A DNA stretch of 64,000 nt from Isoperla grammatica (taxonomy: Eukaryota; Arthropoda; Insecta; Plecoptera; Perlodidae): positions 75,484,404-75,548,403 of the forward strand of contig OX246739.1 of assembly GCA_945910005.1 (NCBI GenBank), written 5' to 3'. This document shows, in pieces, positions 32,728 to 44,625 of the stretch; position 1 is the first letter of the stretch; each line of letters begins with the position of its first letter. Below the pieces are notes generated by a model that saw nothing but the letters and a program-made list of their open reading frames with translations, did not search any database and was not told where the DNA came from. The position numbers were made by a program, and so were the translations under genes.

Positions 32728-35700
32728 TCACAAGGCCAAGTAGATGATTTTCAAAGAGATAATGCCAGCTAGTGCTCGTCTACTTCATGTACAACTATGT
32801 TCACAGGCCGAGGAGATGACGTTCAAAGAGATAATGAGTGTGGTCGTGTGTAGCCAGCTAGTGCTCGTCTACTTCATGTACAACTATGTTCACAGGCCGA
32901 GGAGATGACGTTCAAAGAGATAATGAGTGTGGTCGTGTGTAGCCAGCTAGTGCTCGTCTACTTCATGTACTGTACAACTATGTTCACAGGCCGAGGAGAT
33001 GACGTTCAAAGAGATAATGAGTGTGGTCGTGTGTAGTCAGCTAGTGCGCGTCTACTTCATGTACAACTATGTTCACAGGCCGAGGAGATGACGTTCAAAG
33101 AGATAATGAGTGTGGTCGTGTGTAGCCAGCTAGTGCTCGTCTACTTCATGTACTGTACAATTATGTTCACAGGCCGAGGAGATGACGTTCAAAGAGATAA
33201 TGAGTGTGGTCGTGTGTAGCCAGCTAGTGCTCGTCTACTTCATGTACAACTATGTTCACAGGCCGAGGAGATGACGTTCAAAGAGATAATGAGTGTGGTC
33301 GTGTGTAGCCAGCTAGTGCTCGTCTACTTCATGTACAACTATGTTCACAGGCCGAGGAGATGACGTTCAAAGAGATAATGAGTGTGGTCGTGTGTAGCCA
33401 GCTAGTGCTCGTCTACTTCATGTACAACTATGTTCACAGGCCGAGGAGATGACGTTCAAAGAGATAATGAGTGTGGTCGTGTGTAGCCAGCTAGTGCTCG
33501 TCTACTTCATGTACTGTACAACTATGTTCACAGGCCGAGGAGATGACGTTTAAAGAGATAATGAGTGTGGTCGTGTGTAGTCAGCTAGTGCTCGTCTACT
33601 TCATGTACAACTATGTTCACAGGCCGAGGAGATGACGTTCAAAGAGATAATGAGTGTGGTCGTGTGTAGCCAGCTAGTGCTCGTCTACTTCATGTACTGT
33701 ACAACTATGTTCACAGGCCGAGGAGATGACGTTCAAAGAGATAATGAGTGTGGTCGTGTGTAGCCAGCTAGTGCTCGTCTACTTCATGTACAACTATGTT
33801 CACAGGCCGAGGAGATGACGTTCAAAGAGATAATGAGTGTGGTCGTGTGTAGCCAGCCAGTGCTCGTCGTACAACTATGTTCACAGGCCGAGGAGATGAC
33901 GTTCAAAGAGATAATGAGTGTGGTCGTGTGTAGCCAGCTAGTGCTCGTCTACTTCATGTACTGTACAACTATGTTCACAGGCCGAGGAGATGACGTTCAA
34001 AGAGATAATGAGTGTGGTCGTGTGTAGCCAGCTAGTGCTCGTCTACTTCATGTACAACTATGTTCACAGGCCGAGGAGATGACGTTTTAAGAGATAATGA
34101 GTGTGGTCGTGTGTAGCCAGCTAGTGCTCGTCTACTTCATGTACTGTACAACTATGTTCACAGGCCGAGGAGATGACGTTCAAAGAGATAATGAGTGTGG
34201 TCGTGTGTAGCCAGCTAGTGCTCGTCTACTTCATGTACAACTATGTTCACAGGCCGAGGAGATGACGTTCAAAGAGATAATGAGTGTGGTCGTGTGTAGC
34301 CAGCTAGTGCTCGTCTACTTCATGTACAACTATGTTCACAGGCCGAGAAGATGACGTTCAAAGAGATAATGAGTGTGGTCGTGTGTAGCCAGCTAGTGCT
34401 CGTCTACTTCATGTACTGTACAACTATGTTCACAGGCCGAGGAGATGACGTTCAAAGAGATAATGAGTGTGGTCGTGTGTAGCCAGCTAGTGCTCGTCTA
34501 CTTCATGTACAACTATGTTCACAGGCCGAGGAGATGACGTTCAAAGAGATAATGAGTGTGGTCGTGTGTAGCCAGCTAGTGCTTGTCTACTTCATGTACA
34601 ACTATGTTCACAGGCCGAGGAGATGACGTTCAAAGAGATAATGAGTGTGGTCGTGTGTAGCCAGCTAGTGCTCGTCTACTTCATGTACAACTATGTTCAC
34701 AGGCCGAGGAGATGACGTTCAAAGAGATAATGAGTGTGGTCGTGTGTAGCCAGCTAGTGCTCGTCTACTTCATGTACAACTATGTTCACAGGCCGAGGAG
34801 ATGACGTTCAAAGAGATAATGAGTGTGGTCGTGTGTAGCCAGCTAGTGCTCGTCTACTTCATGTACAACTATGTTCACAGGCCGAGGAGATGACGTTCAA
34901 AGAGATAATGAGTGTGGTCGTGTGTAGCCAGCCAGTGCTCGTCTACTTCATGTACAACTATGTTCACAGGCCGAGGAGATGACGTTCAAAGAGATAATGA
35001 GTGTGGTCGTGTGTAGCCAGCTAGTGCTTGTCTACTTCATGTACAACTATGTTCACAGGCCGAGGAGATGACGTTCAAAGAGATAATGAGTGTGGTCATG
35101 TGTAGCCAGCTAGTGCTCGTCTACTTCATGTACAACTATGTTCACAGGCCGAGGAGATGACGTTCAAAGAGATAATGAGTGTGGTCGTGTGTAGCCAGCT
35201 AGTGCTCGTCTACTTCATGTACAACTATGTTCACAGGCCGAGGAGATGACGTTCAAAGAGATAATGAGTGTGGTCGTGTGTAGCCAGCTAGTGCGCGTCT
35301 ACTTCATGTACAACTATGTTCACAGGCCGAGGAGATGACGTTCAAAGAGATAATGAGTGTGGTCGTGTGTAGCCAGCTAGTGCTCGTCTACTTCATGTAC
35401 AACTATGTTCACAGGCCGAGGAGATGACGTTCAAAGAGATAATGAGTGTGGTCGTGTGTAGCCAGCTAGTGCTTGTCTACTTCATGTACAACTATGTTCA
35501 CAGGCCGAGGAGATGACGTTCAAAGAGATAATGAGTGTGGTCGTGTGTAGCCAGCTAGTGCTCGTCTACTTCATGTACAACTATGTTCACAGGCCGAGGA
35601 GATGACGTTCAAAGAGATAATGAGTGTGGTCGTGTGTAGCCAGCTAGTGCTCGTCTACTTCATGTACAACTATGTTCACAGGCCGAGGAGATGACGTTCA

Positions 35701-37190
35701 AAGAGATAATGAGTGTGGTCGTGTGTAGCCAGCTAGTGCTTGTCTACTTCATGTACAACTATGTTCACAGGCCGAGGAGATGACGTTCAAAGAGATAATG
35801 AGTGTGGTCGTGTGTAGCCAGCTAGTGCTCGTCTACTTCATGTACAACTATGTTCACAGGCCGAGGAGATGACGTTCAAAGAGATAATGAGTGTGGTCGT
35901 GTGTAGCCAGCTAGTGCTCGTCTACTTCATGTACAACTATGTTCACAGGCCGAGGAGATGACGTTCAAAGAGATAATGAGTGTGGTCGTGTGTAGCCAGC
36001 TAGTGCTCGTCTACTTCATGTACAACTATGTTCACAGGCCGAGGAGATGACGTTCAAAGAGATAATGAGTGTGGTCGTGTGTAGCCAGCTAGTGCTTGTC
36101 TACTTCATGTACAACTATGTTCACAGGCCGAGGAGATGACGTTCAAAGAGATAATGAGTGTGGTCATGTGTAGCCAGCTAGTGCTCGTCTACTTCATGTA
36201 CAACTATGTTCACAGGCCGAGGAGATGACGTTCAAAGAGATAATGAGTGTGGTCGTGTGTAGCCAGCTAGTGCTTGTCTACTTCATGTACAACTATGTTC
36301 ACAGGCCGAGGAGATGACGTTCAAAGAGATAATGAGTGTGGTCGTGTGTAGCCAGCTAGTGCTCGTCTACTTCATGTACAACTATGTTCACAGGCCGAGG
36401 AGATGACGTTCAAAGAGATAATGAGTGTGGTCGTGTGTAGCCAGCTAGTGCTCGTCTACTTCATGTACAACTATGTTCACAGGCCGAGGAGATGACGTTC
36501 AAAGAGATAATGAGTGTGGTCGTGTGTAGCCAGCTAGTGCTCGTCTACTTCATGTACAACTATGTTCACAGGCCGAGGAGATGACGTTCAAAGAGATAAT
36601 GAGTGTGGTCGTGTGTAGCCAGCTAGTGCTTGTCTACTTCATGTACAACTATGTTCACAGGCCGAGGAGATGACGTTCAAAGAGATAATGAGTGTGGTCA
36701 TGTGTAGCCAGCTAGTGCTCGTCTACTTCATGTACAACTATGTTCACAGGCCGAGGAGATGACGTTCAAAGAGATAATGAGTGTGGTCGTGTGTAGCCAG
36801 CTAGTGCGCGTCTACTTCATGTACAACTATGTTCACAGGCCGAGGAGATGACGTTCAAAGAGATAATGAGTGTGGTCGTGTGTAGCCAGCTAGTGCTTGT
36901 CTACTTCATGTACAACTATGTTCACAGGCCGAGGAGATGACGTTCAAAGAGATAATGAGTGTGGTCGTGTGTAGCCAGCTAGTGCTCGTCTAATTCATGT
37001 ACTGTACAATTATGTTCACAGGCCAAGGAGATGACGTTCAAAGAGATAATGAGTGTGGTCGTGTGTAGCCAGCTAGTGCTCGTGTACTTCATGTACAACT
37101 ATGTTCACAGGCCGAGGAGATGACGTTCAAAGAGATAATGAGTGTGGTCGTGTGTAGCCAGCTAGTGCTCGTGTACTTCATGTACAACTA
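32728..37190 (+). repeat. 89-bp minisatellite made of an acceptor-site/exon junction
   Basis: About 48 units of 89 bp (94 bp where TGTAC is duplicated as TGTACTGTAC) fill the rest of receptor intron 4 and run into exon 5. Each unit has the end of the intron (TGTTCACAG) and the first 80 bp of exon 5 (GCCGAGGAGATGACGTTCAA through CTTCATGTACAACTA). Every unit therefore carries a 3' splice site and most of the exon. Acceptors run from 32806 to 37110. A degenerate partial unit with TTCACAAGG lies at 32728-32790. Units differ by a few substitutions (CTCGTC/CTTGTC/CGCGTC, GTCGTG/GTCATG). 89 is not a multiple of three, and read-through from one unit to the next hits TGA in AGGAGATGA. Confidence 0.97.
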
Positions 37191-37215
37191 CCTGTTCGAC
37201 CTCATCACAGAGGGG
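37111..37215 (+). CDS. odorant receptor, exon 5 (TM6)
   Basis: The functional copy is the last array unit. It starts after TTCACAG and extends beyond the repeat (TACCTGTTCGACCTCATCAC), ending GGG|GTGAGC. It has 35 codons, AEEMTFKEIMSVVVCSQLVL... to ...FDLITEG, phase 0 at both ends. TM6 is about residues 470-490. The pattern of hydrophobic residues then a polar end with Glu-Gly fits the OR segment before the conserved C-terminal region. Only the last acceptor in the array joins to the remaining exon in frame without a stop; splicing to an earlier unit would truncate the protein. Confidence 0.78.
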
Positions 37216-37949
37216 GTGAGCAACACAATATGTCATACCTATGTGTGAAATACAGTAGGCCACTGTGGTATATAAGGCAGATTGTAAAACACCGATGCAT
37301 ATGGGTCTCCCACTTGCCGGGCGGGACTCAAAATTCCTGAAACAACAAATAATCATCTGGCTTACGAATAAAAAAAGAATACAAACAGGACAGTAGTTGA
37401 ATAATCAGTCAGTACCTTAACTTAAATTAAATAATTTAAATTAAAAACAAAGTTAAAGTGGGTATTTAGTACTTCGTAGTTCGTACCACTATTTATTCAT
37501 ACTAAAAAATGCTGGTTTCTTGGAATTGTGTAAACAAATTTAATCTGTGTAATGCTCACAATGGTTGTCTTATCGCCGTTCTAAACTCGCACTTTGGAGC
37601 TGAAAAAACTGTCGAATTCAGATGTTTTAATCATCATTTAGCCGAAATTGAATTTGGTAAAAATATTGCATTGTACACTACTTAAAGCACATTTTGCATC
37701 TAGTCGAAATAACCATGTGTGCATATTCCAGATATTACATTCTAGCATTTTCAATAACTGATGTTCTTTGATTTTTCAGCTATTGTCCAAAGCTCTAAAT
37801 TTAGAATTGACATAATATCTCCAAATAGCATTATTTTTTTATTGTTTTTGTACTGGCTGTGGTCGACACAAGAAGTGTGTAACTGGGATCTTAGTTAGAG
37901 AGAAATGAAGCTCTACGTTAAAAACCACACAACATTTTCATTTTTATTT
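37216..37949. other. intron 5, proximal part: nothing recognised
   Basis: AT-rich intronic sequence; no coding or repeat signal that I can support. Confidence 0.4.
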
Positions 37950-37954
37950 AAATT

Positions 37955-38236
37955 ATATCTCAAGAACGGACCTCGAAATTGAAAATCTGAATGTACAGCA
38001 AAGTGCAAACTGTCGCTTTGTAAGCCCTACAGACTGCAAAAATATTATTATCAGTAGGTAGCTTAGTTATTTTGATTATTAAATCCTTAATCAGTAATAA
38101 AATTAATTTCATTTAAAATACATACTGATTAGTGCTGTTTATAATGTTAGACACATTTAGAGTAGGGCTTACCAAACCACAGTCCGCTGTTGATTCAGAT
38201 TTCCGATTTCGAGGGCCATTTTTGATATGTAATTTA
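37955..38236. repeat. inverted repeat with arms of about 75 bp
   Basis: 37955-38033 (TTAAATTATATCTCAAGAAC ... TTGTAAGCCCTAC) is matched inverted by 38162-38236 (GTAGGGCTTACCAAACC ... TATGTAATTTAA). Identity is moderate. The loop is about 130 bp. It could be a MITE or foldback element; no target duplication was identified. Confidence 0.6.
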
Positions 38237-38511
38237 AAAATAAAAATTCTGTGTGGTTGTTAACGTAAAGCTCCCCTTTGTTCTTAGATAACACAAACAA
38301 CAAATTAACATTTCAATTACAAATTGATTATTTTCAGGTTTTAATTTATTTTTTCCCATGGAAACCGTGTTGCACTTACCATCGCAAACGATAGGTAGAT
38401 TAAAATTGCAATTTGTATCTAATACTAGTGTATAGAACTCGCTCTTTTTATGTTGAACTACAAGTATCAAGCATTTCCAAGTGGTTTTCCTTATTTTACA
38501 ATACTTTAGAG

Positions 38512-39310
38512 CAGTGGTGTAGTGCCAAATTTACCAGTACGTATACGCTTTAGTGGGAAGCTGGAGGGACGTATCTTTCCAGAAAAAAAAGCATGGGGGG
38601 GGGGTTTGGGGGGCAGAGCCCCCAATAATGGCGCCGCAGGCTATTAAAAAAATCAGGCTTTTAGAGTGTGTCTTGCGCGTTTTAGAAACCAATACCGGAC
38701 TGAATGCAATCAGAAAATACTGCATTTTTTGTATTGCAAAACCAGAAAACCACCAAAAATAATTGGAAAACTGCCGAGAATTGTTCACGAATAAGTTTTG
38801 GGGGTTGGGAAGTGGTTTGGCGACACACACGCCGCCCGTGACCCGTATGCATAGCTGTTGATACTTGGCTGTTGATAAGCACGTTCTGGACTGCAGATAT
38901 AATTCAGCTGGACTAAATCTAAATTATACATTGCAATATTTTTTACCCAGCAGGACAATTGTTCCCGCTTGGTGTATTGGCAGGACGCGGGACTTAAAAT
39001 TGAATATCCGGACTGTCACGCCGAAAGGGGACATAATATACGGCAACCCTATCTCAGACCCAGGGCTGGTCTTAGAGGATTTGAAACCTTGTGCCAATTA
39101 AATGCCAGTGCTAGGGAGCTCAATTTTACCAACGGAGAAAAGCTGACAATTGCGAATAATGTGTCAGTCATTCGAGGCATGTTACAAGTTGCAACAGTAG
39201 CATTGCGTATCACTCGTATCATAACCAAAACCAGTGTGTATACGAAAGTTTTTTAGCCAGAGCAGTGTGTATACGGCCTATACGCCAGTATACGCACCAA
39301 TACACCACTG
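38512..39310. mobile_element. hAT-type MITE (hAT-5)
   Basis: The ends are CAGTGGTGTAGTGCC and, inverted, CAGTGGTGTATTGGT. The 8-bp duplication CTTTAGAG is identical on both sides (38504-38511 and 39311-39318). It is 799 bp, with TATACG motifs near both ends and a G-run at 38594. No transposase is present. Confidence 0.92.
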
Positions 39311-39659
39311 CTTTAGAGTTAAGACTTAATTAAATGAATTATTGTTAAAACGTTCCCCACAGCGCTTTAGATTATTTATAACTAACATTTACATAATACA
39401 TAAGGTTATGCCCGATTTGTTGAATACCCACATAAGCAGAAGCATTTACTCATTATGTGACTTTCAAACTACAGTATGAAAACTACGATCAGAACGGACA
39501 ATATCAAAACAAAAATCCGTTGTCTTGAAAAAATAACTTGTTCAATGTATGGATTTTTAAGTTTAAATAACTGAAATTTCATGGCTACATTTACAGTTAC
39601 TTGCCAACTATTCAAAAATGTTGTGGTCAGGTCATTGTCTCACCTTGAGCACCTGAGAC

Positions 39660-41495
39660 CAGGGCCGGCTTTAGGCGTAAGCGACGTACACGACCGCGTA
39701 CGGCGGCACAATTGCATAGGCGGCACTTCGGAGAAGTGCCGCCTATTTAAAAAATAATTTAAGACAAGAATTGTATAGAACATATTAGTTACTTATAGGT
39801 AATAACACATTATACATGACGGGTTTTAGCAAAGAGCATGCCCATAACTTATTACGAGTTTTATTGTACAACATCCCTTATATACACTCTGGAGGCTTGG
39901 AGACTTTGGTTGGGTCCTATGAAGCTATTAACGAAGTACGTAACGTTTTTCAAATACGTCGGCTTTGCCTATGACACTAATTCTTCATTCATCATTCGCT
40001 TTATTGAAGGGTTGATATGTTCCATGAGGTGCAGGTGCTTTTGAACAAAACTTAACTGGCGAAACATTCCGAAACTAACAGGCGGCAAATTTGTACCTAC
40101 ATAGGCGACATACACGTGTTTCCAAGACCCGCAACCTGTGCCAGTCAGTCATCACTATTGCATTCTGATAGTCTCTCTTGTTTCTTTGCTCGAGTAGGAT
40201 GTGTTTTTCTTTAATTTAAGAAGTGCATACATGGATAGAAAACGTAAAACTAAAAAACCTTCGGGATGGGAGACAGCAAAAAAAAGAAAGTTCGGACAGA
40301 AGAAGCTTTTATTTTAAAGAGTACAATGTCAAAATGTTTGATCGTTGGTGAAGGGGGGGGGGGGAGGAGGGGGCGCCGACAAACATGAGTCTCACGTTGA
40401 CGCCGACGCGGAGCACGATCTCGAGGGCGAGGATGATGGGACGGAGATGGCAGACATTCGGGATGACGGCCTCCTGAATACTCGTGATATAGGTGAGGGA
40501 TGTACTCAGGGAGGGCGGGCCAAGATGGTGCCTTTTGTGTTGCTACGTCTTTTAGAAAGCAGGGCACGCCTCAGTAACTTTCATAACATTTATCGGAAAA
40601 TCACATTTTCTTGTAAAGTTGAACAAGCTAAATAAGGTAATTTTAGGCAGTATATGTTTTAGAGATGTTTTGTAGGCATATACAAATACAAATTATGTAT
40701 CGTGTATCAATCAAAACTATAGCCTGGCATAATTATGTCTTAAATATTATTATTACGTATATATTTATTACATTTTTTAAAGTGTATTACACAGAATTCA
40801 ATAACTTCTTCTAAAGGAGCATAATACTACTTGTGCTTGTCAAGTAAAATATTAAAATAACACAACCAGTACTTAGATAGAAAATCAGACCAACCCCTTT
40901 TAAGTAGTTCATAAAATAACTCGCTGGTGAGTGGTGACACATAAATAGTTGTACATGCATAGTTGTTGATTGTTTGAGTTGGGTGCCTTATACTCTTAAG
41001 TTTACGTTGATAATTACTCATTTCACATTAGTTAATTTAAATAAAAATAATTGTTTTTAATAAAATAAAACATAAAAACATAAGCTGGAACTACTCATTT
41101 ATTTTACATTCTTCCTTCGCACCCAATTTTTCATACATCAATGTGTAACGCGCGAGACTCTGGTTCAGGAGATCGCTGGTCCAATACCCAACACTGGGAA
41201 TCATAATTAAGTTTTGCCAATGTTGTCTACCGTCGTTAGGGTGGATGCTAAGGGATGAGTCCGCTCAAACTTCCCGTGTCCATTCTACCTAGTTATTCCT
41301 CACAATTAGGGCATGAATTATCCCCGAATAGGTTTCCTTAGCAAAATAATACAAAAGCCTTTTAAAGTTTCTTGTTATCTCATCTTTAAAATAGGTGATT
41401 ATCAACATGCTATTGTCAGAGGAAATATATCATATTATAATAGGCGGCATTTTCACTTCCCGCGTACACGAGATTTTACCCTTAAGCCGGGCCTG
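39660..41495. mobile_element. hAT element with transposase-start remnant (hAT-6)
   Basis: The left end is CAGGGCCGGCTTTAGGCGTA and the right end, inverted, CAGGCCCGGCTTAAGGGTAA. The 8-bp duplication CCTGAGAC is identical on both sides (39652-39659 and 41496-41503). It is 1.84 kb. Near the middle (40231, + strand) a reading frame starts MDRKRKTKKPSGWETAKKRK, like the basic N-terminus of some hAT/zinc-finger transposase-like proteins. It soon meets a stop and a G-run, so this is a broken copy. A degenerate tRNA-headed SINE is nested at 41.13-41.31 kb. Confidence 0.87.
41128..41315 (+). mobile_element. degenerate tRNA-headed SINE, family B
   Basis: GTAACGCGCGAGACTCTGGTTCAGGAGATCGCTGGTCCAATACCCA resembles the anticodon and T-arm part of the family-B head at 54.1 kb (ACGCGAGACTCTAATTCGGG...GGTTCGATTCC). 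A body follows ending near CCTAGTTATTCCTCAC. The first part of the head is missing or diverged. Confidence 0.55.
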
Positions 41496-41720
41496 CCTGA
41501 GACTTGAGATTTTGGTCACAACTAAACTAATTCATTATCAAATATCATACCTAATTAATCTCTACTTCAGAAAGTGATCAATGAATAAAAGGTATTGAGC
41601 TGAAGTCCACAATTTGCGTTTACAAGTATTGTATGATTATTTCCTGGCAATGAAAACTTGTGGTTTTGACTGTAACCCCGGTTGTATTCTAATCTGTTTA
41701 TAGTGTTAGATAGCGAGAAC

Positions 41721-42158
41721 CTACCGTGACAAACGGTGACATCCATCCAATTCCGTCGGCTCGGCCTTGAACCCACGGACTCCTAAGTCGACGGACCCGT
41801 AGAAGTACTGGGGCGTAGCTCTAGGGGTGGTTCTCACATCATAGGGATCGGGACATACCAATTCAGGCAGTTTAGGTCTTAGATTGACAAGACTTTGGTT
41901 CAAACAATAGAGGAACCGCAATTTATTAGAATACACATTTATCCTACGTGGCTGAGTTATGGCGAATCTGTCTATGGGCATTCCAGGTCTGATGGACTTA
42001 ACTTTCCTATCCAGAGGGTAGCTGTAGTAACCCCTATACCTTGGCTTCCCGGTGGCTGACTCCGACCCCGTGTTGTGGTTTGGCTCCGTCGTCCAGGTCC
42101 ACGATCGGCCTCCATGTCCTTCCCTCTGGGTCTTCCGTCGTTCCTTCCACCGTTCCAC
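41721..42158 (-). other. 145-codon open frame of unknown nature in intron 5
   Basis: A minus-strand open frame with many Arg and Pro (MERWKERRKTQREGHGGRSW... to ...FKAEPTELDGCHRLSR). I do not recognise a domain. It sits antisense in an intron crowded with repeats and its ends show no splice or promoter evidence, so it is more likely repeat-derived than a gene. GC content is higher here than in surrounding DNA. Confidence 0.2.
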
Positions 42159-42609
42159 CTTGGCACAGGTCTACCTCCTCTTACGTTTCATGATTGAATG
42201 CCCCGAATTACACACGTGCTCCCTCGCACCTAGACTTTCCTACGTCATACCCCAGTCACCCCCTCTCTGCCCTACGCTGGCTGTACTCAGTCATAAATTA
42301 CCAATCAGACTACTCGGTTCGACCCCCTCCCATAACAATCACAAATGAGTGGGGCCAGGCTCTACTGACGTCACCACCGAACCAGCGCCCTCCTAAACCG
42401 AGTAGTCAGCGAAGTTGCCGCAGTCATTGCCCTCAATACTGCAACAATTATTATTGAAATAACCAACGCTCTGGGCTGACGAAATAGCCAGCACAGCGCA
42501 TACCTTAATTGTGAAAGAAAACTGTAAATGACAAACTAACACAATCAAGATATCCATAAATCACCAAGAAGGAGATTGCACCTGTAAAAGTTATAAAGTA
42601 CCAACTTTT

Positions 42610-42825
42610 ACATGACAATAGCACCAATTGAAATGCCTTAGTTGTAGCACCTGCATACGAAGTTTGCTAGATCGGAAGGTTCTATACCCGATACCAACAA
42701 TCCTGTCTGAAGGTTTCCCCCAGGTGTTCCTCAGTCACTATAAGGCAACTTAGGAAAATGTTGAGCGTGAATCCTACTTTTGACTCTAACAATTTATGGG
42801 AGTGGATTTAAAGACTCCGATCCTT
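42610..42825 (+). mobile_element. diverged SINE sharing the family-B central domain
   Basis: A B-box-like AGGTTCTATACCCGATACC (about 42679) is followed by CTGAAGGTTTCCCCCAGGTGTTCCTCAGTC, nearly the same as CTGAAGG...TTCCTCAGTC in the SINE at 54.1 kb (about 54173-54206). It lies 170 bp before receptor exon 6. Confidence 0.55.
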
Positions 42826-42992
42826 GTCGAAAAGAAGCGTAGCGCTTCTAAGCGGTACCATTAGCTGCGCCATTTTAGGTTCAACACTGGCCCAAATATT
42901 CTTTCATCACTCGCACATTAGTTCATTTTGTTGCCGCCAGAATGTATTCGGTACTTACTATTGCCATTGGAGTGAAAGTGCGTTCTTTACAG

Positions 42993-43148
42993 AGCTCGGC
43001 GGTGGCAGAGGCCGTCTACGACTGTGATTGGTTCGACGCCTCTCAGAGCTTCAAGCTCTCAATGCTGATCATGATGGGTCGAGCTAACGTGGCCATTGAA
43101 ATCACCCCCACTGGCCTCAACCCACTGTCTTTGAGGAACTTTGCGGAA
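42993..43148 (+). CDS. odorant receptor, exon 6 (conserved C-terminal region)
   Basis: Acceptor GCGTTCTTTACAG, then 52 codons SSAVAEAVYDCDWFDASQSF... to ...PLSLRNFAE, then donor GTGAGTAG; phase 0 at both ends. This is the most recognisable OR segment. D-W-F-x-x-S corresponds to the family's W-Y/F-x-x-S. K-L-S-M-L-I-M-M-G-R-A matches the R-x-x-L-L-I-M-M-x-R-S/A helix. I-T-P-T-G-L-N-P-L-S-L-x-x-F matches the L-T-A-G-K-F-x-P-L-S-L-x-T-F turn leading into TM7. It gives the strongest support for the gene's identity. Confidence 0.9.
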
Positions 43149-43522
43149 GTGAGTAGTAGGCCTATCACTTTGATTATTGATCAGTATGACTTCGATCGAT
43201 AAGTAGCCTAACTGGTTCATTCTGAAGAACAGCTTCTGTATCTCGACCTACTTTGCGGAACCCCCGATTTCTGTCGGTTAAAATTGCTTCGCCATTTTTG
43301 TATTACAAAATAAAGATGTATTGTATTGTATTGCTTTAAAATTGTCAAAAAGTGAAGCAAAATATTTCATCCCATAGATTCTTATAAATGTTTCTCAGCT
43401 GTTCCAATAAAATTAATATTTCCCTTTCAAATTATTTAATTTAACATTTGTAATGTCTTGTTGCAATACACCTGTCACATTTAATTAGGTTATTCTTATT
43501 TGAAAAACGGAACGCGAGGTAC

Positions 43523-44395
43523 ATGACGTACCTCGCTTGCTTACTGTGGACACCCACTGCCCGGTCTTCAGACTATACGGGGATGGTATATGTCACACTT
43601 GCTTACTGTGGACACCCACTGCCTGGTCTTCAGACTATATGGGGATGGTATACGTCACATTTGCTTACTGTGGACACCCACTGCCTGGTCTTCAGACTAT
43701 ACAGGGATGGTATACGTCACACTTGCTTACTGTGGACACCCACTGCCTGGTCTTCAGACTATACAGGGATGGTATACGTCACACTTGCTTACTGTGGACA
43801 CTCACTGCCTGGTCTTCAGACTATACGGGGATGGTATACGTCACACTTGCTTACTGTGGACACCCACTGCCTGGTCTTCAGACTATACGGGGATGGTATA
43901 TGTCACGCTTGCTTACTGTGGACACCCACTGCCTGGTCTTCAGACTATACGGGGATGGTATACGTCACGCTTGCTTACTGTGTACACCCACTGCCTGGTC
44001 TTTAGACTATACGGGGATGGTATATGTCACGCTTGCTTACTGTGGACACCCACTGCCTGGTCTTCAGACTATACGGGGATGGTATACGTCACGCTTGCTT
44101 ACTGTGGACACCCACTGCCTGGTCTTCAGACTATACAGGGATGGTATATGTCACACTTGCTTACTGTGGACACCCACTGCCTGGTCTTCAGACTATACAC
44201 GGATGGTATATGTCACGCTTGCTTACTGTGGCCACCCACTGCCTGGTCTTCAGACTATACGGGGATGGTATATGTCACCCTTGCTTACTGTGGCCACCCA
44301 CTGCCTGGTCTTCAGACTATACGGGGATGGTATACGTCACGCTTGCTTACTGTGGACACCCACTGCCTGGTCTTCAGACTATAGGGGGCAGTATA
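43523..44395 (+). repeat. 62-bp minisatellite, about 14 copies
   Basis: Head-to-tail 62-bp units with CTTGCTTACTGTGGACACCC, ACTGCCTGGTCTTCAGACTA and TACGGGGATGGTATACGTCA. Variants are single substitutions (GGACAC/GGCCAC, ACAGGG/ACGGGG, TATATG/TATACG). It fills most of receptor intron 6. Unlike the 71- and 89-bp arrays it contains no exon sequence. All + frames stay open over long runs, again a repeat artefact rather than a gene. Confidence 0.95.
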
Positions 44396-44625
44396 TCACT
44401 CTCTTTTATGTATTCCAAATCACAGTAATCTACATCAATAAATTAATCTTACTATTTTGCGAATCAAAATGTTCTAATTGATTTGTAATTAGTATAATAT
44501 GTTGATATATTTTGTTCCCGTCTTTCCGCACTTGCAGCCTAAGTCAGCGTAACCCTAACCTCACCCCCCCCCCCCCGTAACCCCATATAGGTAACAAGTG
44601 TGATTTACCTCTGCTCTCATTGCAG

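Noticed and set aside
43523..44481. Repeated open frames of 314, 264 and 160 codons
   Set aside because: Product of the 62-bp minisatellite in receptor intron 6, open in several frames.
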